From NCBI RefSeq assembly GCF_000224145.3, contig NC_020175.2, positions 3,876,321-3,940,320 of the forward strand: a stretch of 64,000 bases of DNA, read 5' to 3'. This document shows, piece by piece, positions 10,113 through 22,502 of this stretch (position 1 is its first letter; every line of letters starts with the position of its first letter). Position numbers and translations under genes: made by a program. This stretch comes from Ciona intestinalis (taxonomy: Eukaryota > Chordata > Ascidiacea > Phlebobranchia > Cionidae). The notes below the pieces were generated by a model. It ran no database searches. It had not been told where the DNA came from and was given only the letters and a program-made list of their open reading frames with translations.

Positions 10113-13100
10113 TCATCTAAAAGATGGAAGCTTTGGTAGGTCTGGTAGTTTGAGATCCTTAGGTAAACTTGGTAAGTCAATGTTCTTAAGTGCAGCTGCT
10201 GCTTTCGCTGGTGCTGCAGATAAACCAGCCTAGAAAATAAAGAAGTAGGTTTAATGGTAACACTGGGAAGTATAAAAAAGTTATAATTGGGGTAATGGGT
10301 CAAATCTGGCCTCAATCCCAGCTCCCAGGTCCTTAAAGACCTCACCTATACAGACTAAAAAAGGAGGTATAATAAAAACAGATTTAAATTCCGTTTTTTC
10401 GTTATAATAAATATGTATTTAAATATGTTTTTGGTAAAAAAACACATTGAAATTCTGTTGATTTAACTTTTATTAATAAGTTAAGTTAAAAGCCACCACC
10501 AAAATGCAGAATAGATGTTAAATATATTGAAATCATACATTTCATAAAATTTTATAGCTAGCAGTGCAAGCAAATAACTTAAATATCACGAACTTATTTT
10601 TAAAAAAACATATTCATTTTTTGTTGCAGTTGCAGTAGATATAATAAATATTTGGTAAAAAATTCCTATGTCTTTAATTTTCCTTAAATATGTCTTTAAC
10701 TTTCCTACAATAATCTGTAAATGAAAATACATAGATTATTTGAATTTTAATTAACACTCACTACTCAAAACTAAATCAATCTGACTACTGATTAAAGTTA
10801 CAACAAACTGAATTAAATTAGAAATTAAAAATTAATCATACACTGCAGTGATTCCTCTTATGGCAGAATGGTCTTTTATTTTATTATGTATTGGGGTAAG
10901 ATGTATACCATTAACAGTTAGCACACAAAATCACACACTTCCTAGTGGAGTTTTTAAACAACTATCAACACCCTTTTAAAGTGGTGAGAATACGGTTATA
11001 TAACTCTAGTAATATTTCTTTTTTAACTACTAAAAAGAAAGGATAAACAATGAAAACATGGACCATCTTAGCCAACCTACTATATTACATAAAGTTAAAC
11101 CACAAAAGTTACATACATCATTGTGGAAGAGGTTAGAAAGTAACATTTCACTCAAACTTTCATTTTAAAAGGTGGAGTGACTGTACTTTGTACAAAAATC
11201 ACATAATCATAACTTTTTTGAAGTGGAATTTAAATTTTTCAAATGATCAGAACAGCTGTTGGTTTAACCTTATAAATTGTTAGAAATTAAAAAAGTCCTA
11301 TCAATATATATGTAATTTAAAGTTGGTCTGGAGTTTAGAATATCATAAGAAGACTCACTGCACCTACAACGTGCAACAGACACAATCAATGGAAACCAGG
11401 GTTAGGTGTTAAAACAAGCCACCCCAAGTATATACATGCTGGTGAGTTACAAACTCAACCTTATCTGTTTAATACGACTGAGATCACTTTTTCCACTTCT
11501 TCAGGAATTACACGATTCTAAAATTAAGTCAGATCAACAATTCTGCTACCGTTGCAACGAGACATAACGTAGTATATGTAAGTAAATTGCTCGTTTAAAG
11601 TTTGCGGAAATTAATTTATTTGAAGCTACAAACATTTTATCTGAATATTATCGTTTTATTCAAATAAGTAGGTTTTGTTATATTGCTTGTATTTTCTAAG
11701 TTTGAAACACTTTACAATACTTTTTAATATAGATAATTTGCAAAACAGTATTTTATCTACTACAGTACTACCACTGAGTGACATAAAATTCAGCATAATT
11801 TCAGCGCTTTAAAATTTACTACAGTTTCAGTAATTTCTGCCTACCTTTGCAATTATTTCTGCGCACTTTTTACAATAATCGCAATACAAGTTGAAATTAA
11901 CAGAAATTAATATCACCCAGCACCTAAACAGCATGCACACTATTGGTACCTCAGACTTTTCCAGCTTATCTTGCTCAAGAAACCTAGAGCAAATATCATT
12001 CATGTTGGTTTCAAGGACCATTCCCCCCATTACTATCTCGGCAAGTATGTACTGAACCTATGTAATATACAATGGAAGGGTTACTACTACTAGATACTTA
12101 GGCACCAAACCTGGGGTGGTAGGGTGGCCAGGGCAACCCTGAAATTTTTTCACTGCATTATTCAGTAAGCAATACAATCAAAAAGTTGATTTGTTTCACC
12201 AGTTTGTAAACCTAACTATTCTTTCTTGGATTTTAAATAGTTGGACACCTATGACTTTACACATATGGAAGAATTAATTCATGTGTATATGTTTGGTTAG
12301 GGAGAATACAAATTGAGGTGTATACAGATGTTTAAGATGTACTTACTATTTATACATGTGTATAGTGACATAGAGCATAGGTGTATTTGAAAATGGTGTT
12401 ACTTAAAAATGAGCTGGCACAATAATTTAGCATAATTTTTTCTGACATTATTATTTGGTATTACACTTTTCTCAATTGTGTGAAAAGAAATTTTAGAAGC
12501 TCATATATTATATATATTATATATATTCATTATCATACCTTGTCTACATGGAAGATAAGATCAAGTTCACAAACATTTTCAAAACAACGATCCAGTGTTT
12601 CAACAAAAACCTGAAGAAATGTAATTATAAATATTTACAAATTAGTGATATAACTGTACAGTTTATATAGTTTTCTTGAAATATGTTACCAGTACCATGT
12701 ATGGCTGTAAACAAATCCGTAAATTTAGAGCTGATTTTTTTCATTAACTGGGCATTTAACTATAGATGTCTGCCTGCATTTATAAACTGTGTCATCTATA
12801 CATATAAAGATTTAAATAAAATTATTAAATTTTTACCTGTATTAAATCTAGTATACCAAGTTCACTTTCAGAAGAATCCACACAGAATACAAAGTAAAGT
12901 GTTGCGTAATGTCGATAAATAAGTTTGTAATCGGAACCCCCAATTAAACTAGAACAGAAGAGATAAAGTAATAAAGTTAGAAATAGGTAGATGACGAGTA
13001 TGCAAAGTTCTGAAAAATATTGTTGCCTAGTTGAGTCGAAACCCAGGCATTATGATTCTTATACAACACTTCCACTTCAGTTAGGAGGGATTTTTAGGAT

Positions 13101-13693
13101 TTGCCAGACGGCAGAATATTGCAGTTCCTGATGAGTTTGTTCGCATAGCCAGACCGTTATCGTTTACAAGTAAAACCGTTACAAATCGATGTGTAAAATA
13201 TCTACATTTTCAGGCCATATTGATTGTTTAATTGATTGTTGTTTAGGGGTCAACCAGGTAAACTAAAAGTTTAAGCTAAGCAGCAATGATTTTGTTATCG
13301 CCTACATAAATATACATACCAAAAATTAGCAGTAAAACACTAGATAAATCATCAAGCTACATAAACAAAAATTACATTCTGATAAAAAAACAGTTGACAT
13401 AATAATAACTTACGTTCCACCTTCCAGGAAACTACAAACGTCATCATCTCTCCTTGATACGAGGTGAAAAGTTTCTCGCACTATTTGTTGCTGCTGTTCC
13501 TCAGTCTAATGCAATTAAATAATGTCAACAAATTTAAATAAAGCTAAATTTAGGCTTGTTGTTGCAGTTAACAAAGAACGGCGTTTTAGTCAAAAGTTTA
13601 CAATAAAGGCTAGTCGGGACTTACGTAATGCTGGTAGAAGCGTAAGAGCCTTGGTTTCCCGTGGTTGTTGAATACTAAAATAGCTTTAATCAT
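10113..13693 (-). CDS. AP3S1/2: AP-3 adaptor complex sigma subunit
   Basis: Six exons give 189 residues (human AP3S1 has 193): 13693-13625, 13505-13414, 12948-12837, 12610-12539, 12057-11950, 10229-10113. The protein opens MIKAILVFNNHGKPRL and keeps IGGSDYKLIYRHYATLYF, CVDSSESELGILDLIQ and GMVLETNMNDI, all close to vertebrate AP-3 sigma. The C-terminal tail is rich in Ala, Leu and Pro and ends KLPSFR. AP-3 sigma is the small longin-fold subunit of the heterotetramer that sorts cargo from endosomes to lysosomes and related organelles; with delta it binds acidic dileucine signals. The single gene does not let me separate AP3S1 from AP3S2. The last intron (1.7 kb) is the longest and carries a repeat and a MITE. 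It lies 275 bases downstream of HAUS6 on the same strand. Confidence 0.95.
10240..10365. mobile_element. Dispersed repeat family B copy
   Basis: Carries GGGGTAATGGGTCAAATCTG and GGTCCTTAAAGACCTCACC, a word pair found again near 18110, 19030, 30710, 52590, 62780 and 63420. Short and non-coding, probably another SINE-like family typical of this genome; class not determined. Confidence 0.5.
10885..11086. mobile_element. MITE family A copy, AP3S last intron
   Basis: GTATTGGGGTAAGATGTATA at the left and CCATCTTAGCCAACCTAC at the right are decayed inverted termini; interior matches the family loosely. Confidence 0.5.
12095..12260. repeat. Dispersed repeat family C copy
   Basis: Shares ACCAAACCTGGGGTGG and GGCAACCCTGAAATTTT with 18722-18800; related words (GGGGTGGCCAGAG) also occur at 19290-19560. 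Class unknown. Confidence 0.45.
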
Positions 13694-13919
13694 TTTTAAA
13701 CTTGTAAAATAGCTTTAAGTGTAACTTTATACAACGTACAAAATAAAGCCAAAGCAAAACACATACGCAAAATGAATCACCGTTAGAACAGATGAGCGCA
13801 AGGTCGGCGGTGGCTTACCCTCTCTCGTGATCAATTTACACTCACTCTCACTTAAAAACAAATTTTAACTATGCACCCCATCCTCACTTACATTTAATTG
13901 AAATAAACTGAAACAAATA

Positions 13920-13925
13920 TTTATT
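13920..13925 (-). terminator. Poly(A) signal of HAUS6
   Basis: AATAAA on the minus strand, 44 bases past the HAUS6 stop codon. It leaves about 230 bases before the AP3S start, so the two transcripts need not overlap. Confidence 0.5.
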
Positions 13926-13968
13926 GATTTTGAATAAATCTCAAAAGGTATAACAGTGTAACAAAAAC

Positions 13969-16900
13969 TCATTTTCTTCTTTTTAAAACCGACTGGTACC
14001 TCTCAAAATCAGGTGTTTCACAACCGATCAATAAATCAGTAGTTGGAAGTAAATTCAATGGAACTTCTCTTAGGGTTGGTCGTGGTGGTGTAACTGTTGA
14101 ACCTAACAGATCTAGTGGAACATTAGTGCCTAACAATTCATGTTCAAAAGGGGAATCTGAAGCAGTTTGCTCAAACTTATCAGGAGTTTGAACATCTAGC
14201 AAAGTTTGACTTGTCGGGGCAGCTGCAGAATCAAAAAGATCATGCTCAAGAGTATTGCAGGGGAGAATAGAAGCAAGATTTTCTTGTTGAGGGGCATCAT
14301 CCATCAAAAGATCGATTAAATTTAAAGTAGAAGTAGGTAGATTGGAAGATGTGGTTTCTGCTAATTCACTCTTTGAGTCACCTACAAAATATTCAGTAAA
14401 AATTTTGTATCTTTTAAAACAAACCATTTTTATACAACCTATGGTTTCATCAAGATCAATTAAGTTGCAACCTCCAACTTTCGGATCTTCTGGAGAATCT
14501 TCTAGATCTACTAATGATAAATTGCTCACATCAAGAATGTTGGCTGAACCTGCTGTATCCCAGTTTGAAAATATATCATCTATAAGAAAAAAAAAAACAT
14601 CGTCAATAAATAAAGATTATATACACTGCAATGAGATAGAAAATTTTAAAAAAATGAATGACGCTTATTTATTCTTACATGGCAACTACAATATACACAT
14701 GTATATGACTAAAGAGTTACTACTATTAATGTAACAACACACATGCCATAATAGTGGCAACATTGACCATTAAACCCCATATTCAAAGCACCTATACAAG
14801 CGAAGGAGCTGGGAAAAAAATTAATAACATGAATCTAAGTCATACTTTCAGGAGATTTTGGAGAAGAATCATCACAGCTCGAGACACTTGAGTTGACAAA
14901 ATGTTCATATTCAGTTTCTAAGTTAAACTCAGCTCTAAAAAAAGCAAACATATTTTAGACAGGTTTTAAGGTAAAATATTAGTTATTAGAGATAGTTACG
15001 TTTTAAAAACTGGTAAAGTATGTTGTGGTGTTGGGGAGTTTGGAGAGAAATTTTTTTCTTCCTCAATCGAATCTAGAAATAAAATAACTTTGTTTACATA
15101 GAAGAAGTGCTAGAAAATACATGACAAACCAAAATCAGAAAAAAATTATTTTAAGAGCAATTGATTCTGACTGTCATTTCGTTATTGGAACTGTCCAACT
15201 TTATGAGCATTAGATCAGAGCTGATTCACAAAATTTATTACAGTTACTTTGCTTGCTTTTTTATATAATAATGTAAATTAAAAGAATAAAATAACTACCT
15301 GGATATATACTTTCTTCATCAACTGATTTTCCTTCACTATCGAAAGCTGACTTGGCCATTTCTGTCACAAGTTGACTTGTCTGAAGTTGACTTGTCTCTG
15401 CAACTTCTGAGTGGTTCAATTTCTCATCATTAAGTAACAGGTTTTCACTTTCATGGGTAAAATGGTTTAATCCTGAAACTTCTAAATTGTTCAATTCCTC
15501 ATCAGAAATATGGCCGGGCTCATTTTCGATCAGTTTGTTAGTTGAACCGCCTGCTTCCAATCCACCATCATTGTCTGAATGAAATTGTTTCATATTTTAT
15601 ACCATAAGTGTGAATTCCTACAAGAAAATAGCCTATACTAGAAGAACTATGATTTAGGTTAGAATTGGCCCATAACTCAAAGTTGTATTATTTGTGTCAA
15701 AATATTGAAGATATAAATGTAGTACATGGGAAAAATAACATCTTTTATGTGGAAAAATAATAAAGAAACAAATATGATAAATGTTTACCTTCACAAATAT
15801 CAGTTGTTGATTTTGAAAATGATTCAGTTGGTGTACGAGGCAGTTTATCAACAGATACAAATGCTGATTGGTCTGTAAACAACACATTGGTAACAAGGGT
15901 AATTGTTAAGTGAAATTGTGACTTACCCAATTCATCTTGATTGTATACAAACAGTGGCGATATTAGATCATCGCTGATGGTTTGGTTTACAATCTGTTTC
16001 AAAAGTTTAATGAAATACCCTCATCAGAAAATATAAATTATGTAAGAATTGATGGCTTATGCCAGTATAAAAAATGCCCAAGTACACACACATAAAAAAA
16101 ACACTTTTGGTTAACATGCAAGTGCTGTAACCACTGATCCACAACCACAATACTGAATAAATGTATAACCAATGGTTTTGACTGTTGCAAAGGTCTTTTA
16201 AGCGCATACGAAGCTGTACCATCAAGTATTTGCAATCACACGTAAGTTTAAAACAAATATACATACCCGGTCAATCAAATGCTTCTCCCAGGTTGGTGTC
16301 ACTGTTGGAACTTCTTCATCCACTCTCGTTTCCAAAGTTTTACCTACTGACCTAGTAACAAGAGGAGAGGAAGGGAGAGACATTGATTTACGACCTTTCT
16401 GTTTCAGCGATTTTATCCTTCCCTGATTAACTGATGCACCATGTCGATCTGAAAGTTAAGAAATGTTTATGGTGACCATAGACGTTAAGAAAAATGCATA
16501 TTATGTTTATCACCGCAGTTTTCCCCTTTTAAAATAGCCTATACAGTGTTGTTAGATGTCTATAAAAACAAACAGAGCCAAAAGTACATTAACCACATTA
16601 ATCAACCAGGATGTTTGATGACTATGACATGAGTATTACTGCATTTTAACAATATTACCCCTGGATTTTACTAAAAAAATGTTATGTATGATGGCTTCAT
16701 GGTGACATAAAATACGTTGATATATAGAACTAGTACCAGTTGTGCCTATTTACCTGGTGTGTAGGAGCCACCAACTCTTCTGCCAATACTGTGGAAAAGA
16801 AAAAAATTAAATTTTTATTAGAAAAAATACTTTATTTGTATTTACACCGGCTGCAACTTGTGACAAATTAAAAGCATACAAAAAAATTTAACGCTACAAT

Positions 16901-19900
16901 AAATATTTTTAATGCGGCGAAAAAGATAATTAAAAGCCAAAGACAGCTTGGTATATCAATAGGTTTTGTTTAATTTTATTTGATAAAACAGAAAAAATGA
17001 TTAAAATAAATTCATAAAAGTTAAAATAAATTCTGAAATATACAGACCTTATCCTGTTACTTGCTCTATCAGTTTGTATTCCTTGTACTAATGGTGACTT
17101 GGTATAGGGTGATTTAGATAGTGGTTGTGTATGTAATGGTTTGGAGGTGGGTGGTTTTAGTTTGCTTGCGGTTTTGCTTTTCTTTTGACTGATAGGTTGA
17201 GGTTCAGGTTGAGGTAAAGTGGTTATATCAGGGGATTTTATATTTTCGGAGGTTGGCGTGCTTGGGGTACAAGGTGAGATAGGGGGCTCAGAAACAACCT
17301 CTTGCAGAAAGTCATCCAAATTTACACCTGGAGAGGAAATCAACTTTTTACAATTAATTTTTAAAAAAGTTGATTGGATAAAATCCATTTTACAATTAAA
17401 TTAAAAATAGTTGTTTAGATAAAATATCCTTTTACAATTAAGTTTAAAACTCTACAGTTGTTTATATGAGAGAAACATTGGTATGTTTGCAGCTTAGGCC
17501 TATAGTATTGTATAGCTTGAAATTGTACTTAAATTATGGCAGCTTGTACAAAAATGCAGCCTAAACCTAAACTCCTAGAGAACTAATTTATATGCTTGTT
17601 GGAGCATCACACTTTCCCTGGCTTTATTAATTTCAAGTATTTAGACCTACTATGTAATGAAAATATTAATTTTTAGCCCTTAAACAACAACCTGAAATTT
17701 AATATCTCTTGGTCTAGGAAAGTTTTAACTTTAAGATTTTAAGGTCTGTATATATCAAAACTTAATAGGTTTATTTACCTGCTGGCACCAGATACTTCAA
17801 AGCAAGTGAGGTGCCAGAATCATCCATTGATTCAAATGAGTCCGTTTGGTTTGAAAGTGATGAAGTTACGTTACTAACGTCTGTTTCATCACTTTGGAGA
17901 TCTGTGGTATACAGCATTATACCAACTAAAACATTTTAATAATACCTTTTTTTTTCTCTCTTTTTTTGAAAATATAGCCTACTACAAATAATATTTTATT
18001 GAATTGCTTTGTCATCACTTTGGAGATATTTGGAGAAAAATATATGAAACTTGTATAAAAACCAAATTATTAATTTATGAAATGCTCTTAGAAGTGATTG
18101 CTGGGGTAATGGGTCGAATCTGGCCAAACCCCGGGTCCTTGAAAACGACCTCATCCACAAAGAATGAATAGGTGTAATTATACTCTGAAGTTCGCTACTA
18201 ACTAATTTGTTATGTACTGAGTGTAAGGCGGCATATTTGTACATAAATACCAAAACTTATATATAAATAGCTGGCAGACAAACATGTTTTCTATGTCTAA
18301 TAACGTGATATATATATATACATAAATTACATGTATATTATATTAGGCCTAGTATCAATAATAGCAAAATGTTTTAACAATTTCTCACAATTATTTTTAT
18401 CATGTTTTTACCATCTTACCAGTAGTGCTGCTGAAATCCGATGAGTAAGAATGTATTTTATATTTTGCATCCAACATTTCTTCCAGGTTAGAAATATTTT
18501 TTTCCGCAGATTTTATAACGCTTATAGCCTCTGACCTAAACATATGTTAAAATTGTAATTGTGAAATAGGCAAAATAATTAAAATGTTTTCATACTTAAT
18601 GTCACATAGTTTTGCTAACTGTTCTTGATGCAATTCAGCTTGAATTTTAAGAAATGGAACCTGAGTCTCAAAATTTGGCAATCCATCTAAAATCAAAGAT
18701 ACGAGATATTGATTAACCTATGCATAGGCGCCAAACCTGGGGTGGCAGGGTAGGCAGGCCAACCCTGAAATTTTCTGCTATGCAATAATCAGTTAACATT
18801 AGTAGTTAGTACCATTTTAAAAAAGCCTATCTAAGTACCTATTTTAAAATGTTTTGTGGCTGTAGAAGTATGTGTCCTTAGGCAAGAATAAAAACAAAAA
18901 TTGCTCTAACCCAATGATCACTAATGGGTTGTCCAACTGGTCACACACTCGCATCAAAGTACATAGAGCAGCCTTGGTTTTGGCGTAAATGACAAAATTT
19001 AGCCCAAATTTCAGGTTCCTAACAAGACCCTCACCCACATAGAATAGAATAGTTTATATAGAATCAAATATGTTTGTAAAATTTTACTGTCTTACATTTG
19101 TGCAACTGGTCACGTATTGACATGAACGAAAATGTGGTGATAGACCCCACACTCAGGAGATTAATTTTTCCGGATTGAATCAAACTTGACCCAACAGTCT
19201 AAAAATACAAAAACAGAGAAATTTGTTAACTTTTTTGGTTATCTTTTTTACAGATCTTTTAAGCTACATAATAAAGAAATTTGGAAAATAGCATAGGCGT
19301 AGCGGTAAGACTAGGGGTGGCCAGAGTGATATTTCACCCTAGTTTTTGAAACGGGAGTGACATCATTTGTTTTAGAACTCTAGGTTTAAGCATAAAAGCT
19401 TTTACCCTGCTGTTGGTTGTCCATACAAACAAGTACAGCAAACGTATCTGGCTTTTCTATTGTGTTTGACAACTATGGTTTAAATCGCTTTTTAACCCCA
19501 GATTTTACTAGAAATGACACATATACAGTGACACCTATGAAAGTAGTGTAGCCTATTGAATAGCTTTTAGCTGGTACTTTCATAATTTTATCTAAGGTGC
19601 AATAAAAGTAATTTTACTGACGCTATACTTTAGCTCACTTGGTAAATTTCTTCTGTGTATTCATTGACAAGCCTAGATGGAACTTGTAAAGTCAGTTTTT
19701 CAGCTTCTAATTTATGATTTTTATCCTCTATAACACTTGCTAGGATTTCACTCTGAAAGATATTATATCATAAAAACCTAAGAAAATGTCCTTGTACAAA
19801 TATAGTATAATAATATGAAAAGTATTTAATGTTTTTAGTGAATAATTTACAAGACAAATTAAAAGTAAAGTTTCAAGTTTATAGAAACAATTAAAATTCA

Positions 19901-22162
19901 GAATTGGGCTATAAGAGATATATTATATTTATATATAGTAGGGTGGGGGAAGTTGGGACACATTTGAACTCTAATTTCTAGTCCGAAGTGGTAGTAAACA
20001 AGGAACTTTCAAAGAATTCTAGAACTATATGCTCAAAGACTCCACTAGATCGTCGGATATTATATATTCGGATAATATGTGCCGAAGGTGTCCCATCTTC
20101 CCCCATCCTACTATATATATAATTAAAATTTTTATTTTACTTACTGAATTTCTAGTGTCGACAACAGCACTTGTTACTTTGCCCCACATTCCACGAAGTT
20201 GTTTAATTCCTTTATTAAGCCGCTGTTGGTAGGCCTTTAAGTCTTCTTGCTTTTTTCTGCATGAAAGACTACAGTTAAGGTAAGTATTGCAGGGGCTCTA
20301 TTTTATTCTATATGGGTTAGGTCTTGCAGTGTATTAAATATATACATGTAAATAATGTGATACAAATGAGGGATCATGACTTACGCATCTAATTTGAGTA
20401 ATTTCTTGTATTTTAAAATTGCTTTAGTTGCAGCAGCTTTTTCTTGTTGTAGTTCATGATATGTGTTTAACATATGTCTGAAAAATACATAATTAAAAAA
20501 TTAGGCACTTTTTATTAAAAAGATATATATATATAATATATATATATATTATTAGAAAAATACCTCTTCAGGTAATAACTGTTAATTTAATTAATCAGAT
20601 ATTGTCTGCAAACCACTCAAAACAATCTCACAAAATGTATTACTAAAGTAGGTTGGGGTATAATGGGACATATTTACAAAAAAGGTGTCCCATTTTCCCC
20701 CACTATATGTCATAACATAAAAAATAAACAAAGTATAAAAACACTCACTGAAAGGCGTTATGAATATCATTGTCACCTCTGCTAAATACACGAACATCTT
20801 TAACTATTCCTTTATGCATGTTAATACTTCTTGCTTGCAACACTTTATTTTGTACTTGAGCGAGACGCTTGTTTTTTGACAGAATAAGTGTTTGCAAACT
20901 TCCCTCTGAAGAAATTTTGGATCCTGAATGAATGGTAATGTTAAAAACTACAGCCAAATACAGTACATAATGTTAAAAACTCAATTTGTTTCTAAAAAAA
21001 AGTAAAAAAGACACAGCCAAAACAGGTTTAAAAGTATTGGAAAAGTCGTAAATTTTATTTGGAAAGTTAAAAATTACTTAAACATACCGTTTTACTCCAC
21101 TTTACCATATAAATATATGTATGTGTAAAAAGTAAACCTAGACCAAGTAAACAAAAATACTTACTGCACAGTTTAAGTAAAACAAACTGAGTGAATAGGA
21201 AAACAAAATGCACGAATTCCCATCCGCCTGGTGACATGAGAAGAGTAGAAGAAACTTTCAAGCCACACTTTGGGTTTTCCTTAAATAAAATTGACCCATG
21301 AATATATCAATACGTTTATGCTAACTCCCTTTTTAGTACATGGTTTTTCTCATAAATTTTTTTATCTTAAAAAAATTTTTTTTAGTTGTTTTTACATCCA
21401 GGGAACAAATTTATTTGAGAGGTATTTTTCGAATAAACCAGTAAAAAATAAAACTTACTTCAGCAATTCGTTTCAACCATGCAAAAGTTCGCTTTCGAAA
21501 CTCTAGCGTTGCTTGCTTATCTATACCAGGAAAACACAACCTGTAAAATGAACTTTTACTTGAAATAACAAAAATAGGATTTTAATATTTTACCTGAAAA
21601 GCTGTTCAGCTTGTGAACTATCCAGCTTGCAGAAAAGGAAATAAAAAACTACTTCAAAAGCTCGTTTGTTTGGCTTGTCAAACATATTCTCGTCCAAACG
21701 GCAACTGTTATTGTAAAAAAACATAAATGTTATACAGTTGGTACTGTGGTAGTCTTATAGTACCCTATTAAATACTACAAGAAATACTTAGGTGAGTGCA
21801 ATTAAAGCGCTAATATATTCTATATAGGTGAGGGTCCTACTGCGAGGTATGCCATACGACCTAGGTTTTAGAACAAATTTGGCCTATGATGAAGTTGAGA
21901 GATAAATTGGGCTTACATTATGTTGTTTACTACATCAATCGTTTCGGTATAAACATTGAAGCTAAACAAGTTACATTACTACTAAAATCACAAAACACAC
22001 ATGCTGTAGAATCAATGTTTTTAAACTTGAACAAATGTATTCATTCTACCTGTATTTATTTTCCATTTTCCTTGAATCAAACCCCAGAGTCATAAGATGA
22101 AGGATAATCGCCTTTTTCATTTCCAAGAAATGAGCTTCCTTGTGGCTCACTTTGGAAGCCAT
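13969..22162 (-). CDS. HAUS6: HAUS augmin-like complex subunit 6
   Basis: Exons (5' to 3'): 22162-22050, 21704-21594, 21540-21459, 21279-21165, 20923-20749, 20477-20385, 20256-20145, 19752-19639, 19198-19096, 18686-18596, 18535-18420, 17901-17779, 17327-17048, 16788-16754, 16448-16267, 15993-15927, 15872-15789, 15574-15299, 15072-15000, 14934-14846, 14579-13969. They sum to 1014 residues (human 955) with phases agreeing throughout. The N-terminal domain is recognisable: NMFDKPNKRAFEVVFYFLF, then FRKRTFAWLKRIAE and LLMSPGGWEFVHFVFLF, matching human HAUS6 closely. A long coiled-coil follows (exons 5-11). The C-terminal half is low-complexity, Ser/Pro/acidic and poorly conserved, with TPTWEKHLIDR and LPRTPTES. 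Augmin recruits gamma-tubulin to spindle microtubules; HAUS6 docks the ring complex through NEDD1. The last exon may contain a 57-base intron (see findings). The N-terminal half is firm; the last exons are assigned by phase continuity. Confidence 0.88.
18090..18180. mobile_element. Dispersed repeat family B copy
   Basis: GGGGTAATGGGTCGAATCTG followed by GGGTCCTTGAAAACGACCTC and a CACAAAGAATGAATA tail, matching the copy at 10240-10365. In a HAUS6 intron. Confidence 0.5.
18715..18810. repeat. Dispersed repeat family C copy
   Basis: GCGCCAAACCTGGGGTGG and GCCAACCCTGAAATTTT match 12095-12260. In a HAUS6 intron. Confidence 0.45.
18845..19060 (-). mobile_element. Composite of SINE tail and family B repeat
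   Basis: On the minus strand the part at 18860-18950 reads as the SINE segment with GACAACCCATTAGTGATCA...GGTTAGAGCAATT and a CCTAAGGACACATAC stretch. The part at 18985-19050 matches the family B tail (GACCCTCACCCACATAGAAT). In a HAUS6 intron. Confidence 0.45.
19290..19560. repeat. Possible family C relative
   Basis: GGCGTAGCGGTAAGACTAGG and a GGGGTGGCCAGAGTG stretch resemble the start of family C; the rest is not matched in this window. In a HAUS6 intron. Confidence 0.25.
19933..20121. mobile_element. MITE family A copy, well preserved
   Basis: Clean inverted termini (GTAGGGTGGGGGAAGTTGGG left, TCCCATCTTCCCCCATCCTA right) in TATATA flanks. In HAUS6 intron 7, 24 bases from the end of exon 7. 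Confidence 0.75.
20646..20708. mobile_element. 63-bp deletion derivative of MITE family A
   Basis: Only the two termini remain, GTAGGTTGGGGTATAATGGG and GGTGTCCCATTTTCCCCCAC, joined by about ten bases. The product is a near-perfect hairpin in HAUS6 intron 5. Confidence 0.65.
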
Positions 22163-22502
22163 GGTTAAGATTTAATTATAAACAGATCCGTATATCACCC
22201 TTGCAGATGCTAAACTGGAATGAAAATCACTTATCAAATACGACACTGAAAATTAATCTCAGAAAAGATCAAAAAACTTAATTTACATCTCGCACCCTAG
22301 ATTATTGCTGGCAGTAACTTTTATATCAGATTTTTTTTCGATTGACTAAATTTGAATAATACAATGAACCAAGATATTAAAGAAATAACTAGATTCAATA
22401 ATAATTGAACTAAAACATTTTTTCGGGGTAGACAAAAACAAATAAGAATACTAGAATAGCATGACATGGGGTCAAAAGAACACAATAATGCATTATGTAC
22501 AT

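Noticed and set aside
15654-16264. Short minus-strand frames in HAUS6 introns
   Set aside because: Extensions of true exons into AT-rich introns; the splice sites at 15789, 15927 and 16267 explain the coding parts.
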